Assembly (NCBI GenBank): GCA_023525975.1
Contig: CM042022.1
Span: 5,578,001-5,642,000, forward strand
Reading direction: 5' to 3'
From: Smallanthus sonchifolius
Taxonomy: Eukaryota > Streptophyta > Magnoliopsida > Asterales > Asteraceae
DNA: 64,000 nucleotides
The notes under the pieces: model-generated
Told to the model about the DNA's origin: nothing
What the model saw: the letters and a program-made list of their open reading frames with translations, nothing else
Database searches by the model: none
Part shown: one piece after another, positions 35,589-45,211 of the stretch
Position numbering within the stretch: position 1 is the first letter of the stretch
Layout of the letters: every line of letters begins with the position of its first letter
Translations under genes and position numbers: made by a program

Positions 35589-35640
35589 AGTAGTACTACT
35601 GGGTTTGACAAATCCCACCCGCGTTAGTCGCGCCAAATCG
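35589..35640 (+). repeat. Three-palindrome block conserved between Tekay LTRs
   Basis: AGTAGTACTACT (a perfect palindrome), GGGTTTGACAAATCCC and GTTAGTCGCGCC follow one another. The block recurs at 44602-44653, and inverted in Tekay-1 at 14104-14156 and 45765-45817, where the second and third elements are near-perfect (GGGTTTGACAAACCC, GTTAGTCGCGCTAAC). Confidence 0.85.
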
Positions 35641-36209
35641 ATTAGATATCGAACGGGTGAAATGTTAGCCTACTCACACCGCCAGTGTTGATAGACCTGG
35701 CAGGAGGCAATAAACAAACAGTCAGCTTCGGTTGCGAGCGCTTGAGCTGAACATGAACATAGGTTAGCTACCTATAGATACGTACTGAATGAACATAAAT
35801 CCGGTAAACGCTTATTTACATATATTGAAACCTATTGACTCACCAACCTCGTGTTGACATAATTTCTTACTTGTTTTCTCAGGTCGCTAAGATAAGACAC
35901 AGGTGCACGTTAAGGCATGCATGGAATTCAACTACTTTGATTATGACTTGTTTATGTTTGTTTGAATTATTCTATTGTACTTGTTTTGGTTGGACGTTTT
36001 GGACTTTTTGGACTTTTGGACTTTGGTTTTGGGCGTGTGTATTTTGCGCATTTACTTTCTTTACGCTTCCGCATTGATACTCTGATTTAAATGATATTTT
36101 CTATTTGAGTCCCATGTAGAGTCGTTCAAAGTAAGTAATGTCTGAGATCCTGGTTCGTCACTTCCCAAACGGTAAAACTCCGTTAGTTGAAATTGGGGGT
36201 GTGACAGAT

Positions 36210-36222
36210 TGGTATCAGAGCC
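36210..36222 (+). other. Tekay-2 primer-binding site, tRNA-iMet type
   Basis: TGGTATCAGAGCC begins 3 nt after the end of the 5' LTR, matching the 3' end of plant initiator tRNA-Met. Confidence 0.95.
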
Positions 36223-36322
36223 ATTGGTTATAGAGAACTAGGATTGCATACTAGACTATAGCCTCACACATTAGTTACATGTCATTTGGATGTTTGGCAC
36301 TTATATGTATTGTTACAGGAAC

Positions 36323-37109
36323 ATGTCGTCAACCCCACCTTCATCACCTAAGGCACCAAGACATAAGGCACCTATCCTATCATCCCCGGAGCCCAAAAGG
36401 CCGGACTACTTCCAGTGACTATTCAATTGACCAAGGGGAAGCGAGCAGCGCGCAAGCAATGAATCCTGCTCGAAACTGGAACACATACCCACAAATGATC
36501 CAAAGATGGATCGAAATGGGAAATGTCCCATCACCTTACTTCGGTTCTACTTCCTCATCACCTACCTTGCCTAGCTTGCCATGTACTATGGAACAAGCTT
36601 TTGCAGCCTTTGTGTTTTATATGTCTAGAGAGTTAAACATTGTAAAAGATGCTACCGATGAGATACCGGATATTCTGAAGAGGGAACCTCAAATAGAGGA
36701 GAATAAAGTAGGGATAGAACTTTTGACTGCCGAACTAGCAGTAACTGACCAGTTCCATAACATTTTGGTGGATCGTGTGACACACTTGGAGACGAGGGTG
36801 GACACCTCGGACAATGACATGGAAGGAGTTCTGGAGAGGGTGGCTGCTCTGGAAGCTCAGCTACATGTAGCAAACCACACTGCTAAAGGTCTTCAAGAGA
36901 GGGTGACACACCTGGAAGCTCAATTGCAAGCCGCTCTATTTCCTGAGGAGATTCCACTTTCCGATGGCGAGGAGGAACCCTTCGAGGAGGAGCCTTTTGA
37001 GGAGGAGCCCTTTGAAGAAGAGCCCTTGGAGGAGGAGCCCTTGGAGGAGGAACTAGTAGAGATAGACGATGCACAATCGTATGTTTCTTCCGATGACGAA
37101 GATGCTTGA
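36323..37109 (+). CDS. Upstream ORF (ORF0) of Tekay-2: coiled coil plus acidic repeats
   Basis: Sits between the PBS and gag, so it is not part of the usual gag-pol. The ATG at 36323 was chosen because it opens the Ser/Pro-rich start shared with Tekay-1 (both end SPEPKR). The longer frame that begins upstream at 36279 lacks that similarity. A single-base shift near 36390-36415 moves the reading into the frame ending at 37109. The remaining protein has a Trp/Tyr-rich patch (NWNTYPQMIQRWIEMG), then a heptad-repeat coiled coil (about residues 150-210 of the frame from 36279: DRVTHLETRV, ERVAALEAQL, ERVTHLEAQL). A highly acidic tail repeats EEEPF/EEEPL five times. A 250-bp non-coding spacer separates it from gag. 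I do not recognise a family. Confidence 0.65.
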
Positions 37110-37361
37110 TGATCTTCCTATTCTATCTTCCTTTTCATGCCTATTTTGTTTATGTTATTTATCTTTTTCAAACCTAGATGGGTAAGGTTGTTCCCATCCA
37201 ATAAAAGCGTGAGAAGTTAAATATTTGAGTTATTTATTTTGTAGCCTTACAATTTATTTAATTTTCAAAATATTAGATGTTGTATCTCCTTACTCATACC
37301 TGAATAATGTTTAATATGCGATATATTTCTCATTGTTTTTCGTTTGTGATTGTGAAGAACC

Positions 37362-38803
37362 ATGTCAGGGAGAGGACGCGGAGGCCGTGCCGGTGGTCGG
37401 GGTACCATTAACATGACGGCAGCAGAGCTAGCGGCACTAATAAACGACAGTGTGGCGGAGGCTCTAGCAGCACAGAATGCGGCACGTAATTGCTTTAGCT
37501 ATTGACTAATGATGCCAATCCATCTCTTAAAAAGCCTGCCCTAAACTCTATAATTCCAATCCTATTTTTATTTCTAAATCCAGGCCAGCAAAACCAACAA
37601 CCAGCCTGCACTTTCAAGGCATTCATGGATTGCAAGCCCCACACCTTTAGTGGAGCTGAAGGAGCCGTTGGGATACTTCGTTGGTTTGAGAAGGTTGAAT
37701 CGGTGATTGCCATGTGCAACTGCCCCGTGGCTAATCAGGTAAAGTTTGCCGCCGGAACTTTAGAGGGCCCGGCACTCACATGGTGGAACGCCCAGGTCCA
37801 AATGTTGGGTCTGGCCATGGCGAATGGACTCCCGTGGGAGGAATTTAAATCAATGATGAAGGAGGAATACTGTCCTCGCGATGAAATCCAGAAGTTAGAG
37901 GGAGATTTTTGGAACCTAAAGATGGAAGGTTCTGAAATTGAACTCTACACCACACGTTCACATGAACTTGCTACTATGTGCCCACATATGATAACTCCTG
38001 ATTACAAGAGAATTGAGCTTTACAGTGGAGGTCTAGTGCCTCAAATACAAAGCATGGTTACTTCATCCAATCCTACCACTATCCAACAAACTATCCGACT
38101 TGCCCATAAGTTAACCGACCAAGCGGTGACACAAGGGACTCTACCTCCGAGAGGTTCGGTCTCTAAACCCACCGACAATCACAAACGCAAGTTTGATCAC
38201 CATTCCAACACCCACAACCACTCCAACACTCACTCCAAAGGACCCCAACCCAACCAACCCCAGTTTAATCAACCGCAGCAGCAGCAGCAACAACGTAGGT
38301 TTGAGCCTACTAAGAACTTCAACCAGTCGACCTCTTCAGGCCAAAACCAGGGTGGATACGAGGGGAAGTCTCCGAAGTGTAACAAGTGTAACTTTCACCA
38401 CTTTGGGTTTTGCAACCGTTGCCAGAGGTGCGGCAAAATAGGTCATGCTGCTAAGGATTGCAGGGGTGAGTTACATGCTAAACAACCTTTTCAACAACCT
38501 GGATCCACAAGGGGCTGTTTTGAGTGCGGAAAGGAAGGTCATATTCGGAAGAATTGTCCTCAATTGAAGAAAGGGGGTAATGGAAACCACAATCCTAACC
38601 AGAATAACAATGGCAATGGTGGTAACAATGGAAATGGTGGAGGAAATGGTGCGAAGGGACGAGCCTTTGTACTAGGATCTGGAGAAGCCCGTTACGACCA
38701 TAATGTGGTCACCGGTAAGTTTCTCTTAAATAATTACTTTGCTTCTGTCCTTTTTGACACTGGTGCTGATAGAATTTTATATCTAAGAAACTTAGTGATA
38801 TGA
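37362..38803 (+). pseudogene. Tekay-2 gag, with intron-like interruption and a frameshift at protease
   Basis: ATG at 37362 starts a Gly/Arg-rich segment followed by MTAAELAALINDSVAEALAA, typical of Tekay gag N-termini. The frame hits a stop at about 37504 inside a 98-bp insert (37486-37583) that has GT and AG ends. Past it the capsid continues (CTFKAFMDCKPHTFSGAEGA, then WWNAQVQ, then EEYCPRDE). Three cysteine-histidine clusters follow (CNKCNFHH..FC, CQRCGKIGHAAKDC, CFECGKEGHIRKNC), then a Gly/Asn-rich linker and the protease start DTGAD at about 38757. A one-base shift near 38775 breaks the protease. Gag packages the element RNA; the cysteine clusters bind nucleic acid. Confidence 0.9.
37486..37583 (+). 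other. Intron-like 98-bp segment in gag
   Basis: Begins GTAATT after CAC, contains CTAAT near its start, and ends with the pyrimidine-rich CTATTTTTATTTCTAAATCCAG. Its length is not a multiple of 3 and it contains a stop. Omitting it puts the gag N-terminus in frame with the capsid. Whether it is really spliced cannot be decided from sequence. Confidence 0.5.
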
Positions 38804-41800
38804 TAAAAGGAACTTCAACTCTATTAGAAGCTAAGTATATAATAGAGATAGCTGATGGCCAAATAATTGAGGCAACTCACATTCTTAAGGGATGTAAACT
38901 TGAGCTAGCTAAACATATATTTGATATCGACCTTATGCCGGTCATACTTGATAGTTTTGATGTAATTGTCGGCATGGATTGGTTATCTAAAAACCAAGCC
39001 AAAATTATCTGTCATGAGAAGATTGTTTGTATTCCTCTCCCGAGTGGAGAAACCCTTTCCGTCCAAGGCGAAAGGGTTGGTGCAGTCATGGGCATCATAT
39101 CTTTTTTGAAAGCACAAAAATGCCTTCGAAAGGGGCATACGGCTATTTTGGCTCTCGTTGCTGAGCAGCCATCAGAAGAGAAGAATATTGAAGATATTCC
39201 CATCGTGCGTGAATTTTTGGAAGTGTTTCCCGAGGATCTGCCCGGTCTGCCATCGCACCGTCAAGTTGAATTCCAAATTGATTTAGCCCCCGGAGCAGCA
39301 CCGATTGCTCGGGCACCTTACAGACTGGCACCTAGTGAATTACAAGAGTTGTCCACTCAATTGCAAGATTTGTTGGATAAAGGTTTCATCCGACCTAGTT
39401 CATCACCGTGCGGAGCTCCGGTACTATTTGTCAAGAAGAAGGAAGGGACTTTCCGTATGTGTATTGACTACCGTGAGCTGAATAAAGTCATAATCAAGAA
39501 TCGCTACCCTTTGCCTCGCATAGATGACCTCTTTGATCAACTCCAAGGATCAAGTTTCTATTCCAAAATAGATCTTAGGTTCGGATACCATCAGTTAAGA
39601 TTCCGAGAAGAGGATATCTCTAAGACTGCATTCAGAACAAGGTACGGCCATTACGAGTTTATGGTCATGCCTTTCGGGTTAACCAACGCACCTGCGGTAT
39701 TCATGGACCTCATGAACCGTGTGTGTAAGCCTTACCTTGACCAATTCGTAATCGTTTTCATCGACGACATTCTCATTTATTCAAAGAACGAGGAAGAACA
39801 TGAGGAACATCTACGCCAAATTTTGGAATTACTTAAGCGAGAGCAATTGTATGCTAAGTTTTTCAAGTGTGAATTATGGATTCGGGAAGTTCAGTTTCTA
39901 TGATATGTGGTTAACGAGAAAGGAATACATGTCGACCCATCAAAGATAGAAGCCATCAAGAATTGGACAGCACCGACGACTCCGACGACTCTGACTGAGG
40001 TGCTACAATTTCTGGGATTGGCTGGATATTACCGTCGATTCATCGAAGGATTTTCAAAAATTGCTCAACCTCTCACTCTTTAACTCAAAAGGGTAAAGCC
40101 TATAATTGGGGCGATAACCAAGAGTCAGCATTCCAACATCTTAAACAAAAACTCTGCAGTGCACCTATTCTAGCTCTTCCGGAAGGCACCGATGATTTTG
40201 TGGTGTATTGTGATGCATCTATTCAAGGTCTGGGTTGTGTCTTAATGCAACGCAAAAAGGTGATCTCATACGCTTCACGTCAACTAAAAGTCCACGAGAG
40301 AAACTACACCACTCATGACTTAGAGTTGGGAGCCGTAGTTTTCGCACTTAAGATATGAAGACATTACTTGTACGGTACCAAATGCACCATCTATACCCAT
40401 CACAAGAGTCTTCAGCATATCTTCGAGTAGAAAGAGTTGAACATGCGACAACGTCGTTGGGTCGAACTCTTAAACGATTATGACTGTTCGATCCGGTATC
40501 ACCCGGGTAAAGCTAATGTTGTAGCTGATGCATTAAGTCGAAAGGAAACGAAACCCAAACGAGTTCGAGCATTAAAACTTACTATTCACCCCGGATTACC
40601 TGACAAAATCCGTAGTGCTCAACTCGAAGCCCTAAAAGAAGAAAATCTACCACTGGAAAGTACACGCGGTATGGAAGCACAACTTGAAGTCAAATCTGAC
40701 GGTATTCTCTACTTTGCCGAGCGAATATGGGTTCCAGTATTCGGAAACCTAAGGGAACTAGTTATGGATGAGTCTCATAAATCTCGTTACTCGATACATC
40801 CATGTTCCGACAAAATGTACCATGATCTGAAGGTACTATATTGGTGGCCGAAGATGAAGGCCGATATAGCCACCTATGTTAGTAAGTGTCTGACTTGCGC
40901 GAAGGTCAAAGTTGAATATCAAAAACCATCCGGTCTTCTGCAACAACCAGAAATTCCCATATGGAAATGGGAACAAATATCCATAGACTTCATCACCAAA
41001 TTACCACGAACCCCTACCGGATGCGATACCATTTGGGTAATTGTTGATCGATTAACAAAGTCCGCTCATTTCTTAGCAATAAAAGAGACCGGCAAAATGG
41101 ATAAGCTTACTCGTACTTACTTGAAAGAAATAGTCTCTCGGCACGGGGTGCCAATCTCTATCATTTCGGATCGTGATATACGATTCACTTCTCGTTTCTG
41201 GCAGTCGTTACATAAAGCCTTAGGCATGCGTCTAGATATGAGCACAGCATACCATCCTCAAACTGATGGCCAAACAGAACGTACTATTCAAACGTGGAAG
41301 GACATGCTGCGAGCTTGTGTGATTGATTTCGGTAACACTTGGGAGTCTCACCTACCATTGGTGGAGTTCTCCTACAACAATAGTTATCACACTAGCATCA
41401 AGGCAACTCCATTTGAAGCACTTTATGGACGGATATGCCGTTCTCCTATTCGTTGGACCGAGGTTGGGGATAGCCAACTCACAGGTCCTGAACTTGTATT
41501 TGAAACTTTCGAAAAGATCGTTCAAATTAGAAACCGTATGGCGGCAGCTCGTGATCGCTAAAAGAGCTACGCCGACAAGCGTCGTAAACCCTTAGAATTT
41601 CAAATAGGTGACATGGTCTTACTCAAAGTCTCGCCTTGGAAAGGGGTCATTCGTTTCGGGAAACGAGGCAAACTGAATCCTCGTTATGTTGGACCATTCA
41701 AGATAATGAAGAGAATCAAACCAGTAGCGTATCAACTGGACCTACCTGAAGGATTTAGTGGTGTGCATAACGTCTTTCACGTCTCAAATTTAAAGAAATG

Positions 41801-42041
41801 CCTAGCAGACGAATCACTCGCAGTTCCTCTTGAGGAACTACACGTTGATGAACAGTTACGTTTCATCGAAGAACCTGTGGAAATTATGGATAGGGAAGTT
41901 AAAACGTTAAAACACAGTAAGATCCCTATTGTCAGAGTTCGTTGGAACTCGAAACGCGGACCGGAATTCACGTGGGAGCTCGAGGATCAGATAATGCGCA
42001 AATATCCTAATCTGTTCAAGCACTCCGCGTCAAATTCTTAA
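38800..42041 (+). pseudogene. Tekay-2 pol: protease, RT, RNase H, integrase, chromodomain (broken)
   Basis: The protease C-terminal half (VIVGMDWL at about 38965) leads into RT with MCIDYRELNKV (about 39456), MVMPFGLTNAP (39661) and an intact FIDDILIY active site (about 39758). RNase H has YCDASIQGLG (about 40207) and DALSRKE. Integrase has the H-H-C-C zinc domain (about 40770-40900), VDRLTKS, ISDRDIRF and the glutamate in HPQTDGQTER (about 41253-41280). The end is a chromodomain-like IPIVRVRWNSKRG. Breaks: TGA at 39901-39903, a frameshift near 40083, TGA at 40356-40358, TAG at 40428-40430 and TAA at 41559-41561. Most are single-base changes from an otherwise complete enzyme set, so decay is recent. 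Confidence 0.95.
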
Positions 42042-42047
42042 GGTACT

Positions 42048-42088
42048 ATTTAATTTTCGGGACGAAAATTCTTTCAACTAGGGGATGA
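42048..42088 (+). other. Polypurine-tract region before the Tekay-2 3' LTR
   Basis: TTTTCGGGACGAAAATTC followed by AACTAGGGGATGA abuts the LTR start TGTGATAG at 42089. TTTTCGGGACGAAAA is itself a near-palindrome. A second copy of this whole tract lies inside the LTR, at 42119-42152. Confidence 0.75.
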
Positions 42089-45000
42089 TGTGATAGCCCG
42101 GGAAAATTTTATTTTATTTTAATTTTCGGGACGAAAATTCTTTCAACTAGGGGATGATGTGACAATCCGAACTTTTCCAGTTAACTCCGTTAACAAAATC
42201 CAGTTAATATTAACCTATTTAACTCCAATCCAAACCCTAGGGACTAATTCTGCCGTTATTCAAACTCAAACCTATAAAAGCATGAAGGATCAAACTTGTA
42301 ATTTACCTATAGTTGTCCATGTTGACCCTTATAAAGTCAAACTAACCTAAACATAACCTAACTAACCAAACCTAAACCCTAAGGACCATTCATGTCCATT
42401 TTTGAACCTCGAAACAAAAAACAGAGGGACCAATCCTGTAATATATCCAAACTTGATTTTGTTTGACTTCTTGGATTCAAACCCACAACATTTGATCTCA
42501 ATTCACAGTCGTGATCGGTGTTATACCGGAAATTGTAACTGTCTTATGCAATCAAACCTCTAACGAACTTAATTAAGACCTAATCATCACCATTATACTG
42601 AAATTAAATTGAATTAATACGTATTAACTTAAAATCGTCGACAATATCATTTCACTCTCGAATTCGATTAAACTTGATGTTAATCTCACAAATGAATCAT
42701 CTGCACACACTAAACGAACACGTTTGAAGCTGTTACACGTCTCAATTCGACCGAAATCACAGCAGAAGTCATCTGAGATCAAACATGTTCATGCCGGAAC
42801 CGTTTTACTCGATCTCCATCAATTCGACAACATTTCGGGTAATTTCTTGCACTCACACTGTCGTTTTTATCCATAGAGTGAAAGCCCTATCATTACCAGG
42901 GCCTACATTATCAATTCGATCGAAATCTATAACCTAGGGTTCATCTCTGACCGATTTAATCGAACCCTAGTCTAGACTCAATGATAATCCAATTAACCTA
43001 TACAGTTCGATACGCAATATCATTTTCTTTGAAAGCCCTCTGTCAATTCAATGTTTTATTATAGAAATTGTCGTAACCAGTAATCTAGGGTTCTTATGAA
43101 ACCAGATTGCCGAATTCAACTCTAAATTTGTTATAAATCAAATTAAACCACATCATTAAACACGTAATAGTCTGTAAAGTGAAAGCCCTATGAAATAACG
43201 GGCTACCATCATCGAATTGATCATGATCCCGTAATTAGGGTTCGTTCTGGTAACGTGTTGGGGTTTTCGATCTTAAACATGAATTTGATACAATTAAACC
43301 ACATCAACAGATTCGCAAGGTTTTGTTTAATAAAAGCCCCATCATTTCAACAACTTTTAATATCAGAAATTGATCAATTGAATCCATGTTTATAAACTAG
43401 GGTTACGATCCCTCTTTCAGTAAATTAGCGATCTTAAAACCGATGGTTTTCAAATTAAACGAGTCCCCAGATTCGCAACACCTCGATTATCAAAACCCCT
43501 ATGCAATTGTTTCCAGACATGGTCGAATTCTATGGTAATTGGACTGGTTTCGAACCGGTATGTGTATGGGAGGGAAACCCACTTGACTTGGGTGTTAAAA
43601 CCAATTGGAACCGGATGATATCGCGATGACCCTAGCGGGGGGAATGGTTAAGGCAGTGTGTGTGTGTGGGAGAGACCCGGGTTCGAGGCCGGGCTCCCAC
43701 ATCTTTTTTTTAACAATTTTCTGGTATTATTTTAATATAAAAATCAAACCTTATATAATTATAATATTATACAAATGTGTTTTAGCTCGGGAAACAACCC
43801 GTAGGCTTGAGTTTGAATTTATTAACCCACTTTTATTATTATTTTTCCACTTTTAAAAATAATATATTTACCATGACTTGGTATAAAATAATATGTTTAT
43901 ACTATTTTCAACCCGTGACTCGTATTAATAAATAATATATATATTATTTCGTATCGTTTTGTAACCTCGTATAACACTTGAAACTAAATAATAATATAAT
44001 TAGTTATATTATTTACTCGCATTTATCACGTTCATAAAAATAATATATTTATTATTTTGTACCACGAATGAGTAATTAGAATATCCTTTCGAACCTAAAA
44101 ATAATAAATTAAATTATATTATTTTTCTAATTTTTGTAAATGACAAAACGCTCGAATATATTTATTATTATTGTTGTCATTCGTCGCGTAACGTATATAT
44201 AATCTAATTACTAATTAAAGAATTCCTATTCCCGTGGACACGTTCGTATATTCTAGGTTACTAGAGCGTTTCTTTAGAACGCTTCTCATTCAGTGTCGTT
44301 GTCACAATTCCCACTTTATCCCTAATTTATGTGTTTATAATTTTAGGGCATCCGTAAGTCGTTTGAGACTTACACACGTGGTTCCAACTTGTCCTTTGTG
44401 TGATACTACCTACAACGCAACGCATGTTAGATTTCACGGCTCCTTTTTATTGTTTTAACTTGGGGGAGAAAACATGACTACACAATTTTGGATTTTATAA
44501 TTCGTATGATATCAATGTTAAATGCTAAGCGTAACACGCTATCACAGAAAGTCCTCAACCAATATCGGACCGTTAATATGGATCTTAGCAAGGTAATATT
44601 TAGTAGTACTACTGGGTTTGACAAATCCCACCCGTGTTAGTCGCGCTAACTCGATTAGATATCGAACGGGTGAAATGTTAGCCTACTCACACGGCCAGTG
44701 TTGATAGACCTGGCAGGAGGCAATAAACAAACAGTCAGCTTCGGTTGCGAGCGCTTGAGCTGAACATGAACATAGGTTAGCTACCTATAGATACATACTG
44801 AATGAACATAAATCCGGTAAACGCTTATTTACATTTATTGAAACCTGTGGACTCACCAACCTTGTGTTGACATATTTTCTTACATGTTTTCTCAGATCGC
44901 TAAGATAAGACACAGGTGCACGTTAGGTCATGCATGGGATTCAACTACTTTGATTATGACTTGTTTATGTTTGTTTGAATTATTCTATTGTACTTGTTTT

Positions 45001-45210
45001 GGTTGGACGTTTTGGACTTTTGGACTTTGGTTTTGGGCGAGTGTATTTTGTGCATTTACTTTCTTTACGCTTCCGCATTGATACTCAGATTTAAATGATA
45101 TTTTCATTTTGAGTCCCATGTAGAGTCGTTCAAAGTAACTAATGTCTGAGATCCTGGTTCATCACTTCCCAAACGGTAAAACTTCGTTAGTTGAAATTGG
45201 GGGTGTGACA
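42089..45210 (+). repeat. 3' LTR of Tekay-2 (uninterrupted)
   Basis: TGTGATAG to GTGTGACA, 3.12 kb, followed by the target duplication CTGTC. It serves as the reference for the split 5' LTR and shows the Athila insertion site unoccupied near 42846. Confidence 0.95.
43622..43711 (+). repeat. tRNA-like segment in the Tekay-2 3' LTR
   Basis: Partner of 34592-34681. A box TGGTTAAGGCAG at 43645-43656, B box GGTTCGAGGCC at 43680-43690 (a perfect match to GGTTCGANNCC), and T8 at 43704-43711. It keeps the better B box of the two. Confidence 0.5.
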
Positions 45211-45211
45211 C

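Larger units (their letters stand above)
19885..36206 (+). repeat. 5' LTR of Tekay-2, split by the Athila insertion
   Basis: The two parts are 19885-20643 and 33819-36206, with TGCTT (20639-20643 and 33814-33818) duplicated around the insert. The uninterrupted partner at 42846-42850 reads TTCTT at the same place. Joined length is about 3.15 kb. It includes an embedded old PPT copy at the start, five roughly 150-bp degenerate repeats, a tRNA-like segment, AT-rich tracts, and the palindrome block at 35589-35640. Confidence 0.94.
19885..45210 (+). mobile_element. Tekay-2: second Ty3/gypsy chromovirus of the nest
   Basis: Both LTRs run TGTGATAG to GTGTGACA (19885-36206 and 42089-45210), and CTGTC flanks the element (19880-19884 and 45211-45215). 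The 5' LTR is split by the Athila element. Removing that leaves about 12.1 kb: two LTRs of about 3.1 kb and a 5.9 kb internal region with an upstream ORF, gag, protease, RT, RNase H, integrase and chromodomain. The first 760 bp of the LTR pair differ by roughly 3% by eye. Confidence 0.95.

Noticed and set aside
38754..38803. Programmed frameshift between Tekay-2 gag and pol
   Set aside because: The shift falls inside the protease just after DTGAD, not at a domain boundary, so it is a disabling indel.
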